In this document: positions 35,780 through 46,485 of the stretch, one piece after another
How the letters are laid out: every line of letters starts with the position of its first letter
How positions within the stretch are numbered: the stretch's first letter is position 1
Source of the DNA: Helichrysum umbraculigerum
Lineage: Eukaryota > Streptophyta > Magnoliopsida > Asterales > Asteraceae
NCBI GenBank assembly: GCA_949592205.1
Contig: CATIUR010000001.1
Span: 214,774,250 to 214,838,249, forward strand
Length of the DNA: 64,000 nt
Direction: 5' to 3'
The notes under the pieces: model-generated
What the model was told of the DNA's origin: nothing
What the model saw: only the letters and a program-made list of their open reading frames with translations
The model's database searches: none
Made by a program: the position numbers and the translations under genes

Positions 35780-37683
35780 TAGCTCATGTGCACCAAATCA
35801 GTTGCCCAGCTCGCTTCATAATACTAGTGCAGGTTTTAAATCTTCAATTTTATTTCTACATCAGAGTCTTTGAAAAGAAAAAAAAAAAAAAAGACAGATG
35901 CGTTTGGCAATAGAATGGACTTCAGGTTTTGCAACGGAATCGACTTCAGGGGCGGTGCAGACGGTGTCATCACGTCCAATCATAGACATCATACTCAAAA
36001 GGTGAAAGTTAGAGGACAAGTTGGATCTACAAAAGTTTTGACATGTTACATAAATTTCATATGAGTAGGATCCAAGAGACCAATAGTAGGGCCGTAAACG
36101 AACCCAACACACACAAACAAAGCTTTGTTGATGTTCTTTCCTTTAAATTTAACCAGACGAATGATCGAACACAAACGTTTCATTAAGAAAATGAGGTTGT
36201 TAATGTTCGATTATGTTTGTTTATTGAGAAGATAAACGACCAAACAATGATAAGAACAAAGAATTCAAAATATACATAATAATTGTTTAATTTGGTGAAT
36301 GAAACCTATTTAACAACGACCGTATAATAAAATGAAACAGGATTCGAACATAAACAAATAAACATTCATTAACGAGACGAACGCATAATTAGACGTTCAC
36401 AAACGTAGATAAAGGAACGACATGATTGTTCTTATTCGTTTATTTAATTAGGCATAAAAACTTAATCGTGTTCGTTCATTTAATACATAAACCAACAAAA
36501 ATGAGCTTTTTACCAAACAGTTCATGAATTGTTCACCGTTTGGTTCAACTTGCTTTATCTAGAAATTTACCACAATTAAGATTTAAGATTTAACAGTGAA
36601 GTTTGGCACGAGTAGAATGACTACCAGTCAAGGTGACAAAAAAGCAATACAAAACTCGAAGACGGGTTGATATGAATAAAAGAAGAAAAGATTGCAAATT
36701 CTAAACCATGAAATGAAATAAAAAATATGCATTCAGGAACAATGAATAAAAAAAAAACACATACCAAGATTCCATTGCCGACACACCCTCTAGACAGCCT
36801 CTTCTGCGGTTTCATCCTTATCAAGCTTCCACATTAGGTCAAGAATTGCTTCCCTACTCCCCAGTTCAGAGAATCGTTATGGTGGTGGCGATTGTGGTGG
36901 TGGAGGTGATTCTATAAAGGCAATGGGATTCGTATTCTACTACAAGAAAGAAAAATAAAATGATTAATCAGTAGAGGATGTCAAATAACGAAATTTGTTA
37001 TGTAGAAATGAATAAAGTTCCTCATGAAAATTTGAATTCATAACCTATTGACTAATAGAACTCCGTGTATACATACACTCATGATCCAAATTTTTTATTC
37101 AAGTTACCATGTCAAGTTATAAAGTTAGTATGACCTGATAGAGAGTAAAATCACGATTTATATACACAAAATCATAATATTTTCTTGTACTTTCTGTGAG
37201 AATCATTTCTATCGTAATGTCCCTTGGTCCAAATGTTTCTAAGGTGGTGTTCTGGCGCTCATTTTCTAACTTATTGCATATAAGCAAATAAACTAGAAAA
37301 AATAGCAAATAAACTAGAAAAAATAGAATTTACTTCAACCTTATGAAATTCCCCTCGCATATACACACATATAACCAAATAAGCTAAATATACAAGCTCA
37401 TCCAAGCGCTCAAATACAACCTTATTACCTAGAAATAAGCAGTAAGGTTAAAAAATAAGCCATTATGCCCCAGACCCCCTAATTATTTTCTTTTATTTTT
37501 AAGAAAAAACCGCGCGTAAAGAACCTGTCAAATTTCAATGTCAATAAAATTCGCAACAAAAAAAGCGTCCCCCCAAAATCCAAAATACAAACCCTAACAA
37601 TAATTAATCATATCTTTGCCAATCCCTTTTCGGTTTTGAATCTCATTGCAATCACATAATCATCAGTTTATCATAAGTAAGAA
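35780..37683. repeat. Intergenic stretch holding the second copy of the local duplication
   Basis: Bases 35905-36130 match 24030-24240, 36480-36680 match 24355-24465 and 20895-21045, and 36880-37010 match 24450-24468 plus 30642-30780. The last match crosses the LARD insertion point, so this is the empty-site paralogue. No intact gene is visible. The 37500-37680 part is the upstream region of the ubiquitin-like gene. Confidence 0.6.
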
Positions 37684-39745
37684 ATGCGAAGATCGTTGAA
37701 AAATCGGCAGTATCACAAGGACGATTTACCTCTCAATCGTAACGATGATTTCAATTATCGGGTTCCATTCCAGATAACTCAATCATCTCCATTTACAACC
37801 GAAACTTCATTTCCTTCATTGTTGCCTGATCAATGCAGCTCTCAAAAGCGACTTTCATCGCAACTGATCAAACTTTCCGTCCTTAAATTAGACGGATCGT
37901 CATTTGGTATGATATGCATTTTTTCTTTATGAAGATTTGTTAACGAATGATATTTATAGTAAGTCCTTTTAATAATCATGTGATTCAGATATATTTGTTA
38001 CGAAGAAATCAACTGTTGCGAAAGTGAAGCAAGCTGTTGAATCCGCTTTCAGTCATTTGCCTAAACAAGGAGATTGCGAGATTTCATGGTACATAGTATG
38101 CCCAACTTTCCTCGCATTGTTAGAAACATGAGATACTTGTGCTGATGTTAATGGTTTAGAATAGGTTATATTTACAAAAAAATATATATATATATATCTG
38201 ATCGACGGAACCAAACATGATCTTTAACTATGAAAGAATATAATAAGTTCAGTGCTACTTAATTACAAACATATAAATTTTCCTTATCAGGAGAACCGAG
38301 ATATGTCAGAAAAGGAAAGTTTCTTGTATTATACATTCGTTGTACTTAAGTGAAATCTTTTTTCTTAGAGCTCATGTTTTGTTCCCACAATTATAAGATT
38401 TCGATAATTCGGTCACCTTTTTAATGAAATCTTCTTTTTAGGAAATGATTTGTTCTAATGTTGAAAAGTGTCTCATCTTATACAGCTAGTTGTGTTTGCA
38501 GGTCACATGTATGGAGTCATTTCTGCTTATGTTTTGAGCATATGAAGCTCCTTCGTGATCGTGATCGTGATCCTATTACACGTTTTGGGATCAAGGCTGG
38601 AGATCAGGTATGTATCTGAAATTGAATTGTGCTTCTTTGCTCATCTGTCTGCATTAATAGAAGGCGTTTGAAGATGATGCTAACTACAGTATTAGATTAG
38701 ATATATGTTCGTATCTTGTATTTAAACATAATACTTAAAGAAACTTGAATCCAAACTGAAGTGTCAAAAAGTTAGTTTTGTTGCTTTCTGTGTAGAAGCT
38801 TCGAATTCTCAGCTGCTAAGTCAAATACATAGAGACATTTATAAAAGAACAGCTTTTTGGTCTTCATTAGTGCTTTGTTTCATGGTGGTGCTATAATTTT
38901 GTGTTCCGGCTACATATACCTTGAAGATATCGAGTTGAATTAAAGGTCACCTCCTTAAGCATTAACATTGGTTTTCATTGTTCAGATTCAATTTGTTCGG
39001 CATACTCCCACTTATATTCTTGCAGGGGAAGCATCAGAGACTTTTCCATGCATTCCAAATGAATCCGTGGGGTAAGCTTTTATTAATTAAACACACAAAT
39101 TTTAACACATTTTGTTTTTTTTAATGTGTCGATTGGGTTTGTATTTTATTGATAATGGGTCAACAGGGTAATATAGCACTGATCAAATGGAATGAGTAGG
39201 TTAAACAGGTTGAAATTTGTCTAAAGTGATCTCAAATTCTTGAAATTTCCGATCATATTTTAACTACAAGATTTGTTCAAGAAAAAGTTCTGGTAATTAT
39301 ATGTTTATACATCACTTTTAAAAAAAAATTTAAAAGATTGACAAAAAAGTATTGCTGGGTCAACCCAACAAGGTTTGACCTGAAACTTAAAGAAGACCTA
39401 TTTTGTTACTAACCCATTTTGGGAATTTACAGTAGGTCATCAACTAGATCAGCATTGTGTGGTGACATGAAAAAGAAGCAAACTCTTGTACGAAATAAAG
39501 TTAAGAAGTATCGATCCAATTGGGTCAAAGGTATTTTTTCAAACCGAAGGCAAGAAGGCCTAGCAAAGGGAAATGATCATGCTGCAAGCAACTCTACAAT
39601 AAGACTTGGGCGATCGTTTTCATGTGATGATTCAGATAGCAATGAACGGAGAGAGAATTCATGCAGTTCAAGTACATTATTATCAAGCACATTCGACGAT
39701 TACATTGGAAGTTTTAGTTATCCAACAGGTTACTGTATAAAATAA
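37684..39745 (+). CDS. Ubiquitin-like superfamily protein, U11/U12 snRNP 25 kDa-like
   Basis: Five exons join in phase: 37684-37906, 37989-38088, 38502-38607, 38986-39071, 39433-39745, giving 275 residues. All introns are GT-AG. Residues about 65-155 form the ubiquitin-like part: strand (LIKLSVLKLDGSSF), helix (TVAKVKQAVESAFSHLP), SHVWSHFCLCFEHMKLL, then GIKAGDQIQFVRH. This pattern is that of plant SNRNP25-like proteins. In the minor spliceosome the 25K protein belongs to the U11/U12 snRNP; in the longer plant paralogues the role is unclear. The C-terminal exon adds a basic, Ser-rich tail absent from the short 25K protein, so this is more likely such a paralogue. The start is the first in-frame ATG. 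It runs convergent to atpG. Confidence 0.85.
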
Positions 39746-40455
39746 TGTTGCTTATAACAAGTTTAACGGGTTTGTGACTACTTGAACTAATAGTCGTACA
39801 CAAGTTCTTATAAAGATGTAGTCACAATCCATATCGTTTTGAAGCGAGTGACGTATTAATACTGGGAGTAGTTGCTAAAATAAAATGTGGAATGAATAAT
39901 CGTATAAATTTGAAATTTGAATAGTTTGCAGCTGTTGAGGGCTTTACAAAAAAGTTATCTTAGAACGCCAAACAGTATCACATCCTAAACTGCCGTTTCA
40001 ATTGAGATTTGAACCCACAACTTTTCAGTTGTTACATTATGTCTTACGAGTAGTCCCAAGGTCTTTTTGTTGATCAGTGCCTATTAAGGGCTTGAAACTC
40101 TCTACACTGACCATTCCAATAATCACGGTAATCGATTTCAACAAAAAGAAGAATTTTTCTAAACCCGAATCCTACACAAGTTCTTATACATTGCTTATAG
40201 GAGATATTTCATGCAGATCAAGCAACATTATCAGCAAATATGGCAATTTGGACTACATGATATATACAAGTTGTATCACTAGGGAAAAAACATTATAATA
40301 TTATTTAACAATTACAAATAGCTTCATTACAAATATAACCCGAATCCAAATCCGAATTATCCAAATTATAAACAAGTTTATATCATCATATCATTCCCAC
40401 TTAAATCCAATCTAGAACCTTTTACCCAATATCAAAGGACTAAATATGGAAATTA
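39746..40455. other. Region between two convergent gene ends
   Basis: Contains a diverged second copy of words from the last exon and 3' region of the ubiquitin-like gene (tacacaagttcttata at about 39797 and 40171; tcatgcag-tcaag near 39660 and 40208). No further gene seen. Confidence 0.45.
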
Positions 40456-41091
40456 TTAAACTGGAAGGACCTTGTTAACAATTTCTTGACTAAGAGAAGC
40501 AATCTGCGAATCAAGTGATTTAATCGTTTCAACTTTTTGTTGCTCCAAATTGGCCAACGCTTCTTGTAATTCGGCTTCAACTTTCTTCCGTCCTTCCGCT
40601 AATTTCGCGTCAACTTCGGCGGCTGTTTCTTTTTTCATCTGATTCAACGCCGCCGAGATCTCAGCTCTTGCAGCTCTCATAATCGCCGCCGCTTGTTCTT
40701 CCAACTGTTTCACTTCAGCTGACGTGTCCTTCACGCTACCTAATTTCTCTTTAATTTCAGCGTCTCTTTTGTCCATGAAATTACCTAACGGCGAGTAGTA
40801 TAATTTGTCGAGTGTGACCATGAGGAACAGAAATTCAGCGGCGATGATTGGGAGAGTGAGATCGAAGTCGAAGAGTTGAGCTTTTTCGAATTCTTCGGCG
40901 AGTGAAGGGAGTGGTGTGGCGGCAATTGCGGCGGCGATTGTGGTGGTGGCTAGGGTTAGGGTTTTGGCGGGGAATGAAATTAGGGGTTTTTGTGGTTGTG
41001 ATTGTGGTGGTAGTGGTGATGCCATGGATTTAATTGGGGTTGGAGGTGAAGTGATTAGGGTTTTGGAAGAGGCCATGATGACGTTGGCCAT
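40456..41091 (-). CDS. atpG: ATP synthase subunit b', chloroplastic
   Basis: Single exon of 211 residues. Residues 1-64 are Ser/Pro/Thr-rich with a hydrophobic Ala-rich stretch (about 45-63) ending ATPLPSLA, a chloroplast transit peptide with a probable thylakoid-targeting part. After the likely mature start AEEFEKAQLF comes one membrane segment (about 79-98, PIIAAEFLFLMVTLDKLYY), then a long charged helix rich in Ala, Glu, Lys and Gln, the peripheral stalk that holds F1 against the thylakoid F0. Length and order fit the nuclear b' subunit (subunit II). The gene is intronless, as in other plants to my knowledge. An internal ATG at codon 6 is an alternative start. Overlapping open frames upstream and on the other strand are shadows. 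Confidence 0.95.
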   Translation of the reverse strand: MANVIMASSKTLITSPPTPIKSMASPLPPQSQPQKPLISFPAKTLTLATTTIAAAIAATPLPSLAEEFEKAQLFDFDLTLPIIAAEFLFLMVTLDKLYYSPLGNFMDKRDAEIKEKLGSVKDTSAEVKQLEEQAAAIMRAARAEISAALNQMKKETAAEVDAKLAEGRKKVEAELQEALANLEQQKVETIKSLDSQIASLSQEIVNKVLPV

Positions 41092-42740
41092 TGAGGATGG
41101 TGGAGAATTGGGGGAATGTGGGTAACAGAGAGGGAGAGATCTGGATGGAATGTGAATGGAGAGATTTTTGGGGGAGATGATGAATGGAAGGGAAGAGGGG
41201 TGGATTTTGGGGGAAAGGGGCTTATCTCAATGTATGCCACACAAATTCATTTGAGGTTCCCAATTGTCAATAGTGAAAATAAAATCAGCTCATGGACGAA
41301 TTATTAGATGACTCAGACCGTACGTAACCGTAACACCAGAACGTCACTTTTTCAGCTGCCACATCAGCGCCACATCAGCATCAAACTATAACACCAGAAC
41401 GCCCCTAATCATAACACCAGAACGCCACTTTTTTTCTCCATTCTGGGACCCACCCACCTACTAACTAAATAAAACAATCAAAGCAAAAAAAAAAAAAAAA
41501 AGAATAAAAAAATCACAACGCTCCTTTTTTTTCTCCGTTATCCCAACCACAACGCTTCCAGAACGCCAAGCCACAACGCCCCACTAGGAGCATTATGGCG
41601 TTGTGAGAGGTGATAACGCTTGCCACACAAGCCCGTTACGTGTGGTCTCATAACCGTTAGTTTCTTTACTTCTTTCTTCAGTTTTATTAGCTCATCGTCA
41701 AGTCAGCCCATTCAAAACTGATGAAAGACTGATTAAACATTGCCAACAGTCCTTTTTATCAATTCAATCTTTTAGCCTCACATCTACCAATATACATACA
41801 TTTACATACACCAAACAAAAAATAAAAATACATTATATATAAGATGGGTCCCACCCCCGACCCTCCTCCTTTCATCGGTAAACTGAAGAAGCAAAACCGA
41901 TGAAGCAGCTGATTGAACGGCGCCATCGATGTCAGTTTGCCAAGGCTTCATCGGTTGAAAGCGATGAATGTCGTTAACATTGGTATATTAGTATATTTTT
42001 TCTAATTTTCCTATTTATTAAATTTTTCTCACTTACTTTTTCTCTAAAAAAAATTTAAGCTTTAAATACATTTGGAGAATCATAATGGTTCAATTGTAAA
42101 AGAGGAAAGACAAGTCGGATTTATTGTATTTTTAAGATAAATTTGTTTGTGATCTACATCTAGATTCACTGCATCTTACCTTACCAATACCAACCTCCAC
42201 ATTTTATTTTATCGACAATTCATTTTATAACGAAAGTAATGGATGAGATTGTATGTCCCTAATGGATGAGATTGTGTGCCCCTTCTTTCCATACATCTAA
42301 TTACACATATATCTTTTTTGATTTTTAAGATTAGTAATCAATTATTACAATGATTTATTCAAATAAGAAGATATATTATAATTATAATGTAAAATGTAAA
42401 ATATAGGAAGAAAAATTAAACCATTGATAAGTATACTTTATCCTCTCCATTGACCACACACCATCATCTTTCATTCCTCCAATCATCACCATCATTCATT
42501 AAATTGTCGCCCTAACCGATGTTGTCATCTTCACTATGTTACCACTGGCTCCATTGTTGTAACATCATATCCATCTTCACCTCTGACCATTGAAGAACAA
42601 AGAACAATAAGTAAATTGAAATGAAATAAGATACTCACATAAACTTAGGTTACCCCTAAGAAATTAAAGAAATTTTCAAATTTGATTTATCTCTTTCAAA
42701 ACACTAAAAATATTAAAAAGGAAAATCAGAGAAAAACTAT
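41092..42740. repeat. atpG upstream region and repeat-rich intergenic stretch
   Basis: About 41325-41640 is made of repeated words aacaccagaacgcc and cacaacgc, ending with ggcgttgtgag in reverse sense near 41598; it may be a degenerate inverted-repeat element, but clear ends were not found. A hairpin-forming pair (catcggtaaactgaagaagc and aggcttcatcggttgaaagc) lies at 41875-41965. A direct repeat aatggatgagattgt occurs at 42238 and 42261. No gene seen. Confidence 0.5.
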
Positions 42741-42749
42741 AATTATTAA

Positions 42750-43178
42750 GAGAAATTTGCAATTTTTGTCCATGTGGTTTTCTGTTTTTGCCAGTTTTGT
42801 CCTTTTACTTTTTTTTTCGCTTTTTTTGTCCCTGTGGTTTTCTGTTTTTGCCAGTTTTGTCATTTTACTTTTTTTTCGCTTTTTTTATCCCTGTAGTTTT
42901 CAGTTTTTGCCGATTTTATCCCTGTGGTGTTAAGTTTTTGCCGATTTTATCACTCCCTTCTATCACGAGATTATGTAAAATCGGCAAAAAACTGAAAACC
43001 ACAGGGATAAAATCGGCAAAAACTGAAAACCACAGGGATAAAAAAAGCGAAAAAAAAGTAAAAGGACAAAACCGGCAAAAACAGAAAACCACAAGGACAA
43101 AAAAAGCGAAAAAAAAAAAGTAAAAGGACAAAACTGGCAAAAACAGAAAACCACAGGGACAAAAATTGCAAATTTCCC
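42750..43178. mobile_element. 429-bp foldback MITE with 9-bp target duplication (Mutator-like)
   Basis: Arms of about 200 bp, built from gtttttgccagttttgtcc and ccctgtggttttctg units, are mirrored in reverse complement around a short centre near 42960. Direct repeats AATTATTAA flank it (42741-42749 and 43179-43187). Poly-Phe open frames on both strands come from the repeats. Confidence 0.88.
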
Positions 43179-43187
43179 AATTATTAA

Positions 43188-45202
43188 GTATGTCAACCTC
43201 CATTTAATATACAAATATACAAATATTGGTATTGCCTTATTTTTAATGGAATCTTTTTAAATATAACAAAAAAAATTATTAATCAATTTTTCACCCATTT
43301 ATCACTGGAAATCTATTACTCCGTATATTATAGTATCATATAATAACGGTAAACGGTATACATTATTATATTAATTGCATTCATGTTTTCCAATATATGT
43401 TTACACCAATGTGTTAGATGCAATGGCTTACTTAAACGCTGCTCAATAAATTTTGTTAGGACTAATATTTAGTCTAAAAATATGCCCAACATATAGGTCT
43501 AATGATGTTTTGTTGTAAAAATAATTAGTGATAAAAGGAATAATAGTCCACAAGCTTAAAAGTATTCATTAATTTTTTGATTTTCAATATGGATATGAGT
43601 TTGTACCCGACAATCGTCGCCTCAAACCCAAGTGCATTGCGTGTCCAACAAAGATTGCATACGTGTTTCTTCCCATTTGAATTAAATGCATCTGGTTACA
43701 GAGGCAAATCTATATGAAGCTAAGATGGGTCAATTAACCCACCTTAGATTTCAAGTTGATTCATAGAAAATGTAGTATTTTGATATTGACCCACCTAATT
43801 TTCATGCTTTGACCCCACTTGGGTTTTGGATTGATGAAGATTTGCACCTTAATGTGTTTAATTTGGATATTTGAAGAAGCTCCGTTTTTGTTTGATCATG
43901 GCAGACCGAGTGTTTTTGACCTAATCGGTTGAAGATGAAGTTTAATTTGGGTGGACTATTGTTTGGGTATAGCTGCTTATAAATAAATAAGTAACATTGG
44001 ACTGTAATATCTAACCCATCAGGCTCAGTTCATTGCTTTTAATGGAGTAATTCATTTATACAGTGCATAATTAGTGCCTTGAATTATTATTATTTTTATT
44101 ACTCCGCATATATATTTTAAAAAGCCACTTGGGTTGCAATTAATCAAGCCTATTAGAGAGCATGCAGTGAATTATGTTTTATATATATTTCAAAAAAGCC
44201 AATGATTAGAATTAAACCAATTGAGAGCATATTTGTATTATTTTTTTCGTACCTTAAACTTTTTTATATTTATCAACATATATATTTAATTGTTCAAAAA
44301 AGTTGTAGTAAATTTCATCGAAGAATAAAAAAATTGAGTTTGAAATGTGAAGACTTTATAAGCTGTTTTATTTTTTTGGTAATGTTTAATACGTATAGAA
44401 CACTCGATCAATCAACTAGCTAGGCATCATATATAATCAATACTATGACTTTGTAAAGACTTTTAGTAGAATTTTGACATATAAGTGGGATCAATCTTAC
44501 TAAGTTAACATGATATTGCTTTTTCTATTACTTTTCTTAAACCCAAATAACACTTTAAAACATTTTATGCGGATAAACTAATGAAATTTTTAGAATTAGC
44601 ACTCAACCTGGCCCGGTCCGACCCGTTATCTAACCTGGCCATATGCTTCGATCATATATTCGATTTGGCCAAAGAAAATTGACACACGTTGCGTTTCATC
44701 CTAGATTCGCCAATTACATCTATTTCGTCATCTTTATTCATCTACCGATCGATGCACTGCCTCCTTATTTTGCTGCAACTTTTATTTTTGTGTTGACTGG
44801 TATGAAATGAAAGATATGAAAAGCATAATGTAATCGCAAGTTAGGAAATTCTTTTTATAATATGAATCTGAAAAAGTATACAAGAAATTTAATGCTCAAT
44901 TAAACTATGGGAGTTAACCTCTGGGGAAGGAGTGAATCAAGGGATTAAAGAACGAATGACTTTTATATTTTAGTGGACACTTAAACTCGATGAGAGAATT
45001 AACTTTATTTAATAGTGTGGTTACCCTATCTTTGAGACTTGAGCCCTATTCATCCGTATATATCGGTTACTAGTTACAAGTCACAACCTTTATGCTAAAG
45101 TCCTTTTGGTATTAATTATTAGGCCTCTATATATATCAAACAAGGCAAGGCAAGGCAAGGCAAGCCAGAATCTTATACTATACGTTTGATTATATTTTAA
45201 CA
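43188..45202. other. Intergenic stretch, upstream region of the cysteine-rich peptide gene
   Basis: AT-rich, no gene recognised. A likely TATA box (ctatatatatc, 45126-45136) lies about 65 bases before the peptide start, followed by a (CAAGG)n run of nearly five units at 45141-45164 in the probable leader. Confidence 0.5.
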
Positions 45203-45574
45203 ATGGTGCAAACTTCATTGAAGATAGTGTTCTTAATTACATTACTCATTTCCATCTTCGGTACTCTTTGTCTCTAACTTTCCGTAGTTTCTGATGTGTT
45301 CCGAACTTATGCTAATTATATATCATATCAAACATGACTTGCAGGCTGGCAATTACCGTGCGGTTTAGGATACAAAGGATTGGAAGTGAATAGGCAAGTT
45401 CTACGTGAAAACGACGATGCCAACTTCATAAAAACACCTCAGGGAGATGAACCTGAACAGCCTTGTGATCCCGATCATGACGTCTGCGATATTTATTGCC
45501 CGATTGGTGTTCCAGAATGTTGTGACAAGGTTTGCAAGTGTGGTTGTGACAAGAATTGCAACTGTCCTAGTTAG
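45203..45574 (+). CDS. Small secreted cysteine-rich peptide, family not recognised
   Basis: Two exons, 45203-45260 and 45345-45574, joined in phase by a GT-AG intron, encode 95 residues. Residues 1-20 are a signal peptide (basic Lys, then hydrophobic FLITLLISIFG), so the product is probably secreted. The mature part has 11 cysteines, ten of them in the last 36 residues, with the spacing C-x7-C-x3-C-x6-CC-x3-C-x-C-x-C-x4-C-x-C. The middle is acidic (GDEPEQ, DPDHD). The intron right after the signal peptide is typical of plant cysteine-rich peptide genes. The CKCGC and CNC clusters could bind metal or form disulfides. It is not a standard defensin or lipid-transfer pattern, and no function is assigned. 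An alternative acceptor or start would change only the N-terminus. Confidence 0.72.
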
Positions 45575-46485
45575 GGTTGAGATTACAAGTCGATTGTTAT
45601 CAATGTCATTGATTTGTTGATAGACAATTTTGTGATCTTCCATCCTATGACAAAATTGACATTTAAAAAGAATAAAAAAATTTGTCTCTTTGAATTGACT
45701 ATTAATACATATGAACAAAATTATATTCCTAATCTTGCTATTTACAAATGCCAAATTATTTATACCAAACAATATGCAGGCCAATGTAAATATAACGATA
45801 GACTACGAAGTTGATAATATTTTAAAAATAATGTAGGAAAACATGTAGCTTTGAGTGACTTGAAATTTACTAAAATACGTATGATTTAAAATTTAGTGTG
45901 GGTAACATGCTTAATACTATAGGAAAATAGTTCGCCGGTTCAACCGGTTTGAACCGAAAAATCAAGCAGTTCACATTCAAAAATCATAATAAACTGGTTT
46001 AAAGTGAACCGGTCACCTTCTGATTTCCGGTTCAACCTGTTAAATGAGGCCGGTTAAACCGGTTTTAGAAAAATTGGCTACACCATGCGAGACACAAGTT
46101 GTGTAATGGGAGGCTATTTGGATGGTTCATTTTCCGGGAGACTAATCTGGTAAAGGGCGTGTTTGGTAAAATTACTGGGAGCTATATCTGTAAGCTGTAA
46201 CTTAATTTTTTTTTACTAAGTGTTTTGCAAAATTAATTTGGAGATTAGAAATGTGAAAAAAATTACAGGACAAAAAATAAATGATAACTGTCAGAGCTTG
46301 GTTTTATAAATTACTTCAAATAGCTTTTTTGTCTCTTAGAATATAACTTATCTACCGAATAATATTAGAGCTTGATACTATAGAAAAAATAAGTTTATGA
46401 TCTCATTAGTTCTAGTAAGCTAGGTTGACAAACACACTCAAATCTCACCCCAAAAAATACTAGTTAGAAATTTTTTAGTGATTTT
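45575..46485. other. Intergenic stretch with probable small MITE remnants
   Basis: Bases 45930-46075 repeat the words ccggttcaac and aaaccggtt in both orientations. A segment from about 46154 (gggcgtgtttggtaa) to 46440 (ttgacaaacacactc) has short inverted ends like hAT-type MITEs but no clear target duplication. No gene seen. Confidence 0.4.

Noticed and set aside
36740..36870. Minus-strand coding-like stretch (AILDLMWKLDKDETAEEA) possibly resembling a BAG-type helix
   Set aside because: Too short, followed by a stop, and no further exon could be placed. It may be a remnant of a duplicated gene but cannot be supported.
42682..43214. Several Phe-rich open frames on both strands
   Set aside because: They are translations of the repeated arms of the foldback MITE.
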